Source: Streptomyces sp. TRM68416 (GTDB taxonomy: Bacteria > Actinomycetota > Actinomycetes > Streptomycetales > Streptomycetaceae). From it: DNA of 64,000 bases. The position numbers were made by a program, and so were the translations under genes. Where the stretch lies: the NCBI RefSeq assembly GCF_014596915.1, contig NZ_JACVWU010000011.1, forward strand, positions 211,918 to 275,917, given 5' to 3'. Under the pieces are notes generated by a model. It made no database searches. It had not been told where the DNA came from and saw nothing but the letters and a program-made list of their open reading frames with translations. Within the stretch, counting starts at the first letter, position 1. The number at the start of each line of letters is the position of its first letter. Below are positions 16,280 to 23,799 of the stretch, in pieces.

Positions 16280-17455
16280 TCAGGCGACCACTGACGCCTC
16301 CGTAGGGTCGTCGGCGCCGGGCGTCAGCATCGTTGCGATAGCGGCCCGGCCGCGCTGCTCGGCCCCTTCGAAGATGTAGTGGTAGTGCTCCCGCAGTACG
16401 TCCGTCCTGCTGTGGCCCATCCAGTCGGCCACGTCGTTCTCGGGGACTCCGGCGTACAGCAGCCGCGACCCGTAGTAGTGCCGGAGTGAGTGGGCCTTGC
16501 AGTACTTCACCTGTCCCTTGCCCAGGGCCTCCATCCAGATCTTCGGGTAGAAGTACGACGCGTAGAGGTAGCCGGTCCGCGTCACGTTGGGGAAGAGAAG
16601 CCGCTCCGGCCCCCATACGCCTTGGTTCTTGATGTGCCGTCGAAGCTCGAAGGCGACGTTCGGCGGGAGGGGGACCGTGCGCCCTGGCTCGCCTTCGTCA
16701 CGAGCCTTGATGTGCCGACGCTGGATCGCGCTGTTCTTCCCGGACTCGGTGTCTCCGTCCTCCGCAATCTGGAAGTCGACGCGAAGCGTCTCGGCCTTGA
16801 AGTCGATCTGATCGCGGGATACCGCCATGGCCTCACCCAGCCGCAGGCCGCACCCGGCCATGAGCCACAGCATCGCGCGGTATCGCGGAGGAGCGGCATC
16901 GAGCATCGCCAGGACTTCCCGCGTCGTGAGTCGCCGGGCGGTGCTCTTGTGCTCCCGGATCTCCTTGGCGCGGCTGCCCGCGCCCTTGACCTTCTTGCAC
17001 GGGTTCCGACCGATGATCTCGTTGACGACAGCCCAGTCCATCATCCCGGAGAAGAACGAGAACCGCTGGCGTCGTGTGCGGGCCGAAAGCTTCCGGTCCC
17101 GCTCCATCCACAAGAGCCACTGCTCAACGTCGGCAACCTTCAGGGACACGATCGAACGGGCTTTGAAGAATGGCTCAATGGTCGTGTTGAGGATGGATCG
17201 GTACTGCTTCTTGGTGCTGTTCTCCAGCTTCCTTTGATTGGTCCACTGTTCCCAGACGGCCGTCACCGGCTGCTTGCCCAACCGATCGTCGAGGTACGTT
17301 CCGGCGTCGAGTTCCTGTTCCTTGAGCTTGCGCTGGTCGTCTGCCCGCGTCTTGGTGGCGAACGTCTTCTGCCGTTGCTTCCCGTCAGGGTCGTACCAGA
17401 ACGTCGTCCACTTCTTCGGGTCGTCCTTGGATCGCGCGACCCATGCCCTTGCCAC
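16280..17455 (-). CDS. Tyrosine recombinase / site-specific integrase
   Basis: A 391-residue integrase. An N-terminal AP2-like arm-binding region (KKWTTFWYDPDGKQRQKTF) is followed by a SAM-like core-binding domain (about residues 60-155) and a catalytic domain with Arg205 in GCGLRLGEAM, the HxxR box AHSLRHYYGSRL, WMGHSRTDVLREHYHY with the second histidine, and the nucleophilic tyrosine (Tyr358 or Tyr360). It catalyses integration between the phage-type attP and the dehydrogenase gene. The GTG at 17455 follows a strong GGGGGG site. It ends 194 bases from attL and diverges from the regulator gene across a palindromic operator. Confidence 0.94.
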   Translation of the reverse strand: MARAWVARSKDDPKKWTTFWYDPDGKQRQKTFATKTRADDQRKLKEQELDAGTYLDDRLGKQPVTAVWEQWTNQRKLENSTKKQYRSILNTTIEPFFKARSIVSLKVADVEQWLLWMERDRKLSARTRRQRFSFFSGMMDWAVVNEIIGRNPCKKVKGAGSRAKEIREHKSTARRLTTREVLAMLDAAPPRYRAMLWLMAGCGLRLGEAMAVSRDQIDFKAETLRVDFQIAEDGDTESGKNSAIQRRHIKARDEGEPGRTVPLPPNVAFELRRHIKNQGVWGPERLLFPNVTRTGYLYASYFYPKIWMEALGKGQVKYCKAHSLRHYYGSRLLYAGVPENDVADWMGHSRTDVLREHYHYIFEGAEQRGRAAIATMLTPGADDPTEASVVA

Positions 17456-17538
17456 TGAGGCGGCCCCCCTCTGTCGATGACGCACGGACGGCCCGGCGTC
17501 GTGCCGGTTGCCCGGCGTGATCCAGTCTGCGCATGGTC

Positions 17539-17576
17539 CACCCTGGGTTGTCAACACAGGGTGGTTCACCCTGTGT
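17539..17576. promoter_or_regulatory. Palindromic operator between integrase and regulator genes
   Basis: ACACAGGGTG-GTT-CACCCTGTGT is a perfect 10-bp inverted repeat at 17554-17576. A third half-site, CACCCTG, lies at 17539-17545. It sits between the divergent integrase and regulator genes, where a repressor would control both promoters. The neighbouring regulator is the obvious candidate ligand; this is inference. Confidence 0.7.
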
Positions 17577-17591
17577 GGTACGTTCGAAAGC

Positions 17592-18143
17592 GTGGAAGCG
17601 AATGAGGGCGGGTTCGAGATCACCCAGGAGCAAGGGGCTTGGGTGATCCGCATGTGGTGGCCGACGGGACCGATCACCGGAGGGCCGCAGCGGATCACTG
17701 TCGAGGCGGCGGAGGGCTCCGCCACGCGTGACGTGGCGCGTGGGATCTCCACGACTGTTCTGCGGAGGCTCGACCTTGCGGCGGCCATGAAGCTGGCAGA
17801 GAAGGCGCCTGAGCTTCGGCAAGGCATGGAGGAGGTGACGGCGAAGGTCGAGGAAGCGGGGGCTGCAGCGGGCCTGTTGCTGACCAACGAAGGTGTGTCA
17901 GAGCCGTACTTGGCCATGCTGGCTTCGACCTACAAGACCATGGCCGACTTGGGCGCTCCAGCTCCTGTTCCGTGGCTGGCCCGACTTATCGGCCGCCGTC
18001 CCGAGACTGTTAAGGACCATCTCAAGCGCGCGCGAAGAGAGGGCTACCTGACCACAGTTGCGGGCAAGGCTGGCGGTGAACTTACTGAGAAGACCACGGA
18101 GGTCCTCGCGGCCTTCGTTAATTCTGATGACGAGCAGAACTGA
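17592..18143 (+). CDS. Putative element regulator with C-terminal HTH
   Basis: A 183-residue protein with no family I can name. The N-terminal half (FEITQEQGAWVIRMWWPTGP, then a beta-rich stretch) may be a sensory or dimerisation domain. The C-terminal part (about residues 130-165, LARLIGRRPETVKDHLKRAR then EGYLTT) reads as a helix-turn-helix followed by a wing. I chose the GTG at 17592, which begins directly after the operator; a longer frame from 17508 would run through the operator. A clear terminator follows. It is the likely repressor or activator of the divergent integrase gene. Confidence 0.65.
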   Translation: MEANEGGFEITQEQGAWVIRMWWPTGPITGGPQRITVEAAEGSATRDVARGISTTVLRRLDLAAAMKLAEKAPELRQGMEEVTAKVEEAGAAAGLLLTNEGVSEPYLAMLASTYKTMADLGAPAPVPWLARLIGRRPETVKDHLKRARREGYLTTVAGKAGGELTEKTTEVLAAFVNSDDEQN

Positions 18144-18173
18144 CGTCCGCTACTACTGAAGCAGTGCTTAATG

Positions 18174-18203
18174 AGCCCCCAGGCAACTGGGGGCTTTGCT
18201 TTT
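18174..18203 (+). terminator. Intrinsic terminator after the regulator gene
   Basis: AGCCCCCAG-GCAA-CTGGGGGCT, a perfect 9-bp stem, followed by TTGCTTTT. It ends just before the ribosome site of the next gene, so it can also insulate or attenuate it. Confidence 0.9.
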
Positions 18204-18213
18204 AGGGGGACCT

Positions 18214-18387
18214 ATGCGCACGAAGCTGATGACCGTGGATGAGGTTGCCGAATACCTGAACAAGCCCCGTTCGTGGGTCTACGGAAATTGGCAGCGGGAA
18301 GGGATTCCGTTCCGCAAGGTGGGCCAGGCATTGCCTTGCCGACCGAGCGACCTCGACAAGTGGTTGGACGAAGGGACGGCGGCCTGA
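18214..18387 (+). CDS. AlpA/Xis-like helix-turn-helix protein
   Basis: A 57-residue protein of the HTH_17 / excisionase type: MTVDEVAEYLNKPRSWVYGN, then a wing-like region ending CRPSDLDKWLDEG. Such proteins bind attachment-site DNA to steer excision, or activate the integrase gene. AGGGGGA lies 3 bases before the ATG. It stands between two intrinsic terminators (18174-18203 and 18423-18450), so it has its own transcription unit. Confidence 0.85.
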   Translation: MRTKLMTVDEVAEYLNKPRSWVYGNWQREGIPFRKVGQALPCRPSDLDKWLDEGTAA

Positions 18388-18422
18388 GCCCCCGGACACT
18401 CACCCCATCCACCGTCTGCGAA

Positions 18423-18450
18423 GCCTCCGAGGCGACTCGGGGGCCTTTTT
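18423..18450 (+). terminator. Intrinsic terminator after the Xis-like gene
   Basis: GCCTCCGAG-GCGA-CTCGGGGGC, a 9-bp stem with one G-T pair, followed by CTTTTTG. It lies between the Xis-like gene and the next coding region. Confidence 0.85.
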
Positions 18451-18466
18451 GTTTCCGGAGAAGTGA

Positions 18467-19195
18467 TTGACGAACGCAGCCGTGAAGCTGGTTGAGTTGA
18501 TTTGCTCGACATGCCGTGAGCCGTGGACCTATCACCGTCCGCTTGGCAGGAGTGGGCGCAACCCGGCAACGAACCCGGATCACTCGCAGTGCAGGCTGAA
18601 GCGTGACAACCAGAATCGCTCAATTTCGCGCGCCAGGAAGCGGCAAGGGTTGCCATCGAGGAAGCAGCCGGAAAGGGCCGATGCGCTTGATATCGCGTGG
18701 CGGGGAGGGGCATTCGTGGAGGAGGTGCGGAAGTTCGCAGAACTTCCCAAGCAGTACGACACCAAGCAGGAAACGGAGAAAGACGTTCACCGGGACATCG
18801 TCTATTCGACGGAAGATGACCGGCGAACAGTGGCACTGTGGTTCTCTGACTCACAAGAGAAGCACACCCCCGGACCGAAGTCCGGAAGCAAGGTCAGCAG
18901 GGTCGACTACGGCCCCGGTTCCTGGGTGTCCTGGACGTCTCCCAACGGCAAGCAGCGCACCGGGATCGTCTCCGAAGACCTGTTCACTCTTCGGGCCGCA
19001 ATCCGTGCGGCGGACGTGGGCAGCAGCGTGACGGCCCGTGCGCGGGTCGTGGTGATCCCTTCCGATGGCGGTGAGGCACTCCCGCTGTGTCTGCCGACTT
19101 CAAATGATCCAGATGCCCGGGTGAAGGACGACGGCCGTTACCGGCACGCCACCCCGGCCCATCATCACCCTTCCCTCTTGGAGGCAGCAGCGTGA
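18467..19195 (+). CDS. Hypothetical element protein with a zinc-knuckle-like N-terminus
   Basis: A 242-residue protein I do not recognise. Near the N-terminus, CSTC and a later HSQC could ligate one zinc ion; a basic stretch follows (KRDNQNRSISRARKRQG), suggesting nucleic-acid binding. The middle is charged and the C-terminus beta-rich. The start is TTG with GGAGAAG upstream. It overlaps the next gene (GTGA), so it is co-translated with the DUF3987-like ATPase and may act with it in element replication. It uses AAA, AAT and similar AT-rich codons more than host genes do. Confidence 0.7.
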   Translation: MTNAAVKLVELICSTCREPWTYHRPLGRSGRNPATNPDHSQCRLKRDNQNRSISRARKRQGLPSRKQPERADALDIAWRGGAFVEEVRKFAELPKQYDTKQETEKDVHRDIVYSTEDDRRTVALWFSDSQEKHTPGPKSGSKVSRVDYGPGSWVSWTSPNGKQRTGIVSEDLFTLRAAIRAADVGSSVTARARVVVIPSDGGEALPLCLPTSNDPDARVKDDGRYRHATPAHHHPSLLEAAA

Positions 19196-20541
19196 GCACG
19201 CCCGACGTATCCACCATGGCCACGGGACGGCTCCGGGCCGTGGTCGCCTCCCTGGCTCCGCATGTCGAGTGGTCCCCGGTCGGCTTGCTCGGGGGTCTGC
19301 TGTGTGCCTTCTCCGCCATGCTCCCTGAGACTCGTGTGCAGCGCGGTTCCGGCTCCATGCCGCTCATGCTCCACGTGCTTCTGTGCGGGGGCACCGGTGA
19401 GGGCAAGGGCCAGTCGTGGGGCATCGCAGAGGCCATTGCCAGGGACGCCAACCGCACCTTCATGTCGGGAAACGTCATCCATGGAGTGGTGGGCGGCGCC
19501 GGACTCATCCAAGCCGTGGCCGACTGTGATGAACACGCGCTGATCATCGATACGGAGTACGCCCGTGTGCTGCGGGCCGGACGCCGACAGGCCAACCTCT
19601 CTCAGGTACTCCGAGACCTCTGGGATGGCGCCCCCGTGGCCACGTCCAGGGCGAAAGACCCCGTCCAGGTCGACGCTCCCCGAGTCTCGATCATGGGCCA
19701 CATCACCCCGGAGGAGTTCCGGGCCAACCTCACCGGAACCGACAGAGATGGCGGCTCGTACAACAGGCTGCTGATCCTGCCCGTGTCTCAGGTTGGATGG
19801 CTCAGCGAGCGGGAGCGGATGCCCGCGCATCTGATCCCGGAGGCAGGCGAACTCTTCGCGCGGGCCGTCCGGTTCGGACAACGGGCCAGCATGGTCACTC
19901 TGTCTGAGGACGCTTACGACGTGGCCGACACCATCCGACACGACCTGTTGAGCAAAGCCCGTGAGTCCGAGGAACTGAAGCCGTTCGCTGCCCGCTGCAA
20001 CGAACAAGTACGCCGTATCGCCGCCCTGTTCGCGCTCTTCGATCTGCGCTCCCAGATCACCCCCGATGATCTGCACGCGGCGGCCTCTCTGGTCACCCAC
20101 GCCATGAACACCGTGGAGGTCATCGCAACCGGAAGCGGGAGCAAGCCCGGCAAGCGTCAGCCGCTCAGCCTCGCGGAGAAGGTACGGGCCCGACTGGAAC
20201 GGTTCGGCGGCTCCGCCTGGTCATCCCAAGTTCTGCCCTACGTCGGAGCGTCCGCCGCTGAGGTCAGGGCACTGCCCGGAATCGTCGTGACCGAAGAACG
20301 GCAGAGCGTCGGCCGTCCGGCCGTTGTGTTCTCGCTCGCGGTCGACAGTGCCCGTGACACAGAGCGCATGAAACCGGAGGTGGTTGCGGCCGGCCAGCGG
20401 GCAGAAACGCATGGGAATGGAGCCAAGGTCGTTTCGATGGACGCCTACCGCCCGGAACCGAAGCAGGCCCCCGAGCCCGCGCCTCAACCGAAGCGGCCGG
20501 AACCGCTCGCCGACTCCAACCCCTTCCGCGCACTGCTCTAA
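19192..20541 (+). CDS. DUF3987-like ATPase, primase/helicase-associated
   Basis: A 449-residue protein with a P-loop at about residue 67 (CGGTGEGKGQS), a Walker B-like LIIDTEYAR, and RVSIMGHITPEEFRANL downstream. This pattern matches the DUF3987 / primase-associated ATPases carried by plasmids, phages and islands. The C-terminal segment has a winged-helix-like region and a proline-rich tail ending SNPFRALL. It probably drives replication of the excised element. It is coupled to the upstream gene by a 4-base overlap and followed by a strong terminator. The family call is by motif pattern only. Confidence 0.72.
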   Translation: MSTPDVSTMATGRLRAVVASLAPHVEWSPVGLLGGLLCAFSAMLPETRVQRGSGSMPLMLHVLLCGGTGEGKGQSWGIAEAIARDANRTFMSGNVIHGVVGGAGLIQAVADCDEHALIIDTEYARVLRAGRRQANLSQVLRDLWDGAPVATSRAKDPVQVDAPRVSIMGHITPEEFRANLTGTDRDGGSYNRLLILPVSQVGWLSERERMPAHLIPEAGELFARAVRFGQRASMVTLSEDAYDVADTIRHDLLSKARESEELKPFAARCNEQVRRIAALFALFDLRSQITPDDLHAAASLVTHAMNTVEVIATGSGSKPGKRQPLSLAEKVRARLERFGGSAWSSQVLPYVGASAAEVRALPGIVVTEERQSVGRPAVVFSLAVDSARDTERMKPEVVAAGQRAETHGNGAKVVSMDAYRPEPKQAPEPAPQPKRPEPLADSNPFRALL

Positions 20542-20553
20542 CAAACCCAACCA

Positions 20554-20585
20554 AAGCCCCGGCCACGCAGGTCGGGGCTTCTTTG
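20554..20585 (+). terminator. Intrinsic terminator after the ATPase gene
   Basis: AAGCCCCGGCC / GGTCGGGGCTT, an 11-bp stem with one G-T pair and an ACGCA loop, followed by CTTTG. It separates the rightward element genes from the leftward cargo operon. Confidence 0.9.
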
Positions 20586-20594
20586 TTGCTTCGG

Positions 20595-21077
20595 CTACCG
20601 GATGGGGCAGGGCAGTTCAGGGCTCGAACGATTCGGCGAGCACGTCACGACCGCCATGGACAGATACGAGGGGCGTTCGAGATAGAAGCCGTACGACACA
20701 TCAGCGCCCGTGTGCAGCCGTTCGGCCGCTGTGCTCACCACCTGGGCGAGACGCGTGGTGTCACGATCCCGCTCCGCCGCGAACCGGGGCGCGAACTCGG
20801 TCAGACGCTCGCCGAGCCAGGCCGCCGCCTCCTTCGCGTCACCCCATGTGCCCTGAACCAAGGAACCCGGCTTCATGAGCCAGTACGCCGATTCCAGCGG
20901 CGGCAGATCCGACGTGGGGAACTCGGCCGCTACCTCCCGATAGCGCTGGTATACCTTCACCGCCTTGTGGTCCCCGGGCTCAGGCAGCAGCGGAGGGACG
21001 GGGTAGGGAGGCCGCCTCAGCGCCTCATTGTCGAAACGCTCCTTCAAGCCGCTCCACAGATAGCCGTGGTGGTGCAC
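20595..21077 (-). CDS. Hypothetical element protein
   Basis: A 160-residue protein of unknown function. No transmembrane segment, signal peptide or known catalytic motif is seen. The N-terminus starts MHHHGYLWSGLKERFD (GTG start), and the body is helical and charged. The stop falls a few bases from the convergent ATPase terminator. It is the last gene of the leftward group in the element. Confidence 0.65.
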   Translation of the reverse strand: MHHHGYLWSGLKERFDNEALRRPPYPVPPLLPEPGDHKAVKVYQRYREVAAEFPTSDLPPLESAYWLMKPGSLVQGTWGDAKEAAAWLGERLTEFAPRFAAERDRDTTRLAQVVSTAAERLHTGADVSYGFYLERPSYLSMAVVTCSPNRSSPELPCPIR

Positions 21078-21161
21078 GAGTCGTTCCCGTTTCGAGAAGT
21101 GCCAGCCGGGCAGGGCCCAGGGACGGGGGATGGACCCGGCCCGGCTGACGGAGAGGGAAGA

Positions 21162-21386
21162 TCAGACGTTGAGGCCGAACCGCGCCGGGTCGATCCCGGC
21201 CGCGTTCAGTTCCTCCGTGGTGAACCGCAGCGGCTGCGCGTCCGGCCGCTTGCTGTCGCCGAGGGCCCAGGCGTCGTCGCCGATCCGGGCCAGGGTCACG
21301 CACCCCTCGGTACAGGGGCCGCCGCACGCCTTCACGAACGAGGCCCCGTCGATGTCGAGCCCGTACAGGTCGGTTCCGTTCAGCAT
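21162..21386 (-). CDS. DUF397 domain protein
   Basis: A 74-residue protein matching the DUF397 pattern: SFVKACGG, EGCVTLARIGDDAWALGDSK, then LRFTTEELNAAG. In Streptomyces these small proteins pair with XRE/DUF5753 regulators; some pairs behave like toxin-antitoxin modules, others control development. AGGAAGG lies upstream of the ATG at 21386. Here the partner regulator gene lies about 540 bases upstream in the same direction, with two small genes between them. Confidence 0.82.
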   Translation of the reverse strand: MLNGTDLYGLDIDGASFVKACGGPCTEGCVTLARIGDDAWALGDSKRPDAQPLRFTTEELNAAGIDPARFGLNV

Positions 21387-21476
21387 TACTGCACCTTCCT
21401 GCTCAACTAATCGCGGCCATGGCTGACCGCCGCCGCCCATTCCGGGCGGGAGTTCAAGGGAGGAGAGGGAGAGACT

Positions 21477-21674
21477 TCAGCGTCCGGAACCTTGGCCGCG
21501 TTCCGTGCAGCGCCAGCACTCGCATGGCGGCCAAGCACTCGTGAGCAGGGGCGGAAGATCGTCCGTCGTGGCCACGGCTTGCTCCGGCCCCCAGGTCTGC
21601 CCTGAGTCGCGAGAGACCCGCATGGTCATCAGGGGGCGGTCGGCGAAGAGCCTTGAGCCCGTTCCCTTGCTCAT
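21477..21674 (-). CDS. Small hypothetical protein, coupled to the next upstream gene
   Basis: A 65-residue protein with SRDSGQTWGPEQ and a C-terminal CECWRC cluster that may bind metal. Its ATG overlaps the stop of the upstream gene (ATGA), so it is translationally coupled. The function is unknown. Confidence 0.6.
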   Translation of the reverse strand: MSKGTGSRLFADRPLMTMRVSRDSGQTWGPEQAVATTDDLPPLLTSAWPPCECWRCTERGQGSGR

Positions 21675-21889
21675 GACGCGTGCGCTTCTGCGTGGTGCTG
21701 GCGCATCCGTACGTTGGCGTCGGATACGGCGCTGTAGTCGAACGTGGAGCGGGCGTTCTCGCGGGCTACCGATATGGACAGGCAGTCAGCGCAACCGGGT
21801 TTGGGTGACGGCTCGCGAGGTGACTCCGACAGGCACGTCCGTGCTGTCGTGTGGGGTCCAGGATCGGAAGTTCTCTCTTCGCTCTCCAT
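21671..21889 (-). CDS. Small hypothetical protein with a CxxC motif
   Basis: A 72-residue protein with a serine/proline-rich N-terminus, GCADCL in the middle and a histidine-rich C-terminus (MRQHHAEAH). The Cys and His arrangement could hold zinc. It overlaps the next gene by 4 bases. It lies 32 bases downstream of the XRE regulator and is probably in its operon. Confidence 0.6.
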   Translation of the reverse strand: MESEERTSDPGPHTTARTCLSESPREPSPKPGCADCLSISVARENARSTFDYSAVSDANVRMRQHHAEAHAS

Positions 21890-21921
21890 GACGCCATCTT
21901 CGGCGGGCTACAGATGCGGCT

Positions 21922-22752
21922 CTAGCCTGTTTCCTGTTCCCGCAAAAAGTCGTCGCGGATACCTTCGACCAGGCCCCGCATGCCGTCACCGGACAGCGCC
22001 ACCCGTTCGAACCCGTGGAATTTCTCTACGTAGATTTCTACGTCCCTGGGATCGGTGACGAGCACCTCGGCATGGACCGTCTCGACAGTGACCATACGGT
22101 TGTCCCGGATCGCGAACGAGTGGTTCGCGACGTCATGCTGCTGAACGCTCAACGGGATTACTCGGATGTCGATGTGAGACAGACGCGACATCGAAACAAT
22201 CCGGTCCAGCTGCGCAGCCATCATCGACGGCGGGACGAGCCGCCACCGCAGAACGGGTTCCGTGATGATGAACCGCAATGACTTCGTGCTGTCGTAGAGG
22301 ATTGCTTGGCGTTCCAAGCGGCCGCTGACGGTGCGGTTGAGAGTGTCTTCACTCAGGCTGTGACGTTGCAGAACGGCCCGAATGTACTCGGGAGTCTGGA
22401 GCAGACCCGGAACCAGAGCCGGTTGGAACATCCGCAGCACTGACATCTGGGCTTCAAGAGCCTTGACCTCCTGCTGGCCCTTATGGACTCCCACCCGTTT
22501 CAACAGCCGCCACTCGGTCGTCTCGGTGCCGGCCGTCCGAGCCGCATCGGTGTACTCGGCCTTGATCTCCTCGGACACGCCGATGGCAATCAGGATGCGC
22601 TCGACGTCCGTCGCGCTGGGCGCCAGCTTCGCATTCTCGATCTTGGAGAGCTTGGACGGAGACATGAGAGCGCCGCGGGCGACCGCTTTGGCTTCCTTCC
22701 CGGATGCCTGACGCAGTGCCCGCAGCGCGGCCCCCAACTGTGCCCTGTTCAC
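21922..22752 (-). CDS. XRE-family regulator with DUF5753 domain
   Basis: A 276-residue protein with an N-terminal helix-turn-helix (SPSKLSKIENAKLAPS, about residues 31-46) and a C-terminal DUF5753 ligand or protein-binding domain recognised by FQPALVPGLLQTPEYIRAVL and MSRLSHIDIRVIPL. This family is widespread in Streptomyces, often beside DUF397 proteins, and includes Scr1-type antitoxin-like regulators. I chose the GTG at 22752, which overlaps the upstream stop (GTGA); an ATG at 22773 is the alternative. It is in an operon with the DUF6879-like gene. Confidence 0.88.
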   Translation of the reverse strand: MNRAQLGAALRALRQASGKEAKAVARGALMSPSKLSKIENAKLAPSATDVERILIAIGVSEEIKAEYTDAARTAGTETTEWRLLKRVGVHKGQQEVKALEAQMSVLRMFQPALVPGLLQTPEYIRAVLQRHSLSEDTLNRTVSGRLERQAILYDSTKSLRFIITEPVLRWRLVPPSMMAAQLDRIVSMSRLSHIDIRVIPLSVQQHDVANHSFAIRDNRMVTVETVHAEVLVTDPRDVEIYVEKFHGFERVALSGDGMRGLVEGIRDDFLREQETG

Positions 22753-23273
22753 GCTCCGTACTTGGCCCACCATTCCGTGAACGGTTCCGCGTGGGTGAGT
22801 GCCGCGTCACGGTGCGCGGCGAACTCCGCCGTTCGTTCCGATGACAGCACTTCCGAGCCCAGGTACTTTCCGGCGCCGTCATAGTTCATCACGGCCACGG
22901 ACTCGGAGTCGAAGAGCCAGAAGTCAGGTACGTTCTGTAGGGGGTTCGGCCTGTTGGTGACGTCCAGAATGAAGAACTCCTCACCCCCAGACATGTTCTT
23001 CTGGTACCCCCACCCGAGTTCGAACCTGAGATAGTCCGTGAGCGGGCGGCGCAGAATGTGAACCCGGTAGACCCGTTTCCCTTTTCCGGTGTGTGAGCGG
23101 AGTTGTTCGACCCAGCCCGCGTTGTAGTCGTCCGGCTGCGGCTCCCCGGCCAGGAACGCGTGATAGGCATCGACGTTCCCCGACTTGCTGTAGTCGTCGA
23201 GGGTTTCGAGCCGGAACGCCTCACGCTGGAACATGTCGAAGAGGTCGCCGAGGGTCCTAGATGAGGTTGTCAC
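22749..23273 (-). CDS. DUF6879-like protein
   Basis: A 174-residue protein whose features (YHAFLAGEP, KRVYRVHILRRPLTDYLRFE, EEFFILDV, FWLFDSESVAVMNYD) match the proteins commonly encoded beside XRE/DUF5753 regulators in Streptomyces and now named DUF6879. The biochemical role is unknown. The GTG start lies inside the end of the upstream 63-residue gene (17-base overlap), and its stop overlaps the XRE start, so all three are tightly coupled. Confidence 0.75.
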   Translation of the reverse strand: MTTSSRTLGDLFDMFQREAFRLETLDDYSKSGNVDAYHAFLAGEPQPDDYNAGWVEQLRSHTGKGKRVYRVHILRRPLTDYLRFELGWGYQKNMSGGEEFFILDVTNRPNPLQNVPDFWLFDSESVAVMNYDGAGKYLGSEVLSSERTAEFAAHRDAALTHAEPFTEWWAKYGA

Positions 23274-23448
23274 GGATGGCCTTCTGGATCAGTTCCATCG
23301 GGATCTCGACCAGGGTTTCATGAGCGGGAATCTGAAGCCCGTGGTCGGTCGGAGTCTCCCCCTGGACCAAGAGCGTGCCGCGATCCGTCGCGTAGATCGT
23401 CGGGCAGTCCGTGATGTCGCATGTGCTGACCAGCTTGGTGACCTTCAT
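23257..23448 (-). CDS. Small protein, first gene of the XRE/DUF6879 operon
   Basis: A 63-residue protein with CDITDCPTIY near the N-terminus and a helical C-terminus. Similar small proteins precede DUF6879 genes in many Streptomyces operons. The function is unknown. The ATG is preceded by AGGGGAA. The promoter should lie in 23449-23650, between this gene and the right end of the element. Confidence 0.65.
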   Translation of the reverse strand: MKVTKLVSTCDITDCPTIYATDRGTLLVQGETPTDHGLQIPAHETLVEIPMELIQKAIRDNLI

Positions 23449-23716
23449 GGTCCGGGTTCCCCTCCCGTGCTGCTGCCAGTACCCCGCATCTGGGTTGATG
23501 CTCCCGAGGCCAGGGCGCGCGGGTCAAGCGATCACGGTTGACGGAACGGGAAACCGCGTAACCTCCCCGGAGCCCGCCGCTCCTCCGGCCGGTCGGGGAG
23601 GCTGCCGCCAGCATCCCGCCGACCTGGGCAGACTCCTGAGGATCATGGGGAAATGCTGGGGAGGGCTATGCCGAGAGGGGTGTCCGTGCAGGTCAGAGCC
23701 GTATGACCTGTAAAGC
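23449..23716. other. Right-end noncoding region of the element
   Basis: No gene is seen. It holds the promoter region of the leftward cargo operon, the arm-type 9-mer GCAGGTCAG at 23688-23696 and the weaker inverted copy just before attR. Confidence 0.55.
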
Positions 23717-23784
23717 ACGCAGATCTACGAGGGCACGACCCAGGTCCAGCGCATCGTGATGGCGCGGAACCTGCCGTAGCAGGG
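23717..23784 (+). other. attR: right attachment site with displaced 3' end of the dehydrogenase gene
   Basis: 68 bases still coding in phase for TQIYEGTTQVQRIVMARNLP and a TAG stop, but with no gene in front. The core identical to attL is 23740-23763. The bases to the right of the core are the original host 3' end, here joined to the host terminator. Synonymous sites are more GC-rich than in attL. Confidence 0.9.
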
Positions 23785-23799
23785 ATCGTACGGAGAGCG

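Larger units (their letters stand above)
16041..23763. mobile_element. Integrative element of about 7.7 kb in the acyl-CoA dehydrogenase gene
   Basis: The element is bounded by a direct repeat: 24 identical bases at 16041-16064 and 23740-23763, inside longer 68-base copies (61 of 68 identical) of the end of the dehydrogenase gene. It carries a tyrosine integrase next to the left end, a regulator, an AlpA/Xis-like protein, a zinc-finger-like protein, a DUF3987-like ATPase and a cargo operon. The genes between the repeats have no counterpart in the otherwise conserved block. No TraB/FtsK-like translocase, relaxase or virion gene is seen, so a mobilisable island or phage satellite is the best reading. 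Codon use is slightly less GC-biased than the flanks. Confidence 0.93.

Noticed and set aside
17508..17591. Longer start for the element regulator
   Set aside because: The extra 28 codons would be formed by the operator palindrome.
23717..23779. Acyl-CoA dehydrogenase pseudogene
   Set aside because: Only the last 20 codons are present, exactly matching an attachment site; it is a recombination product, not decay of a second gene.
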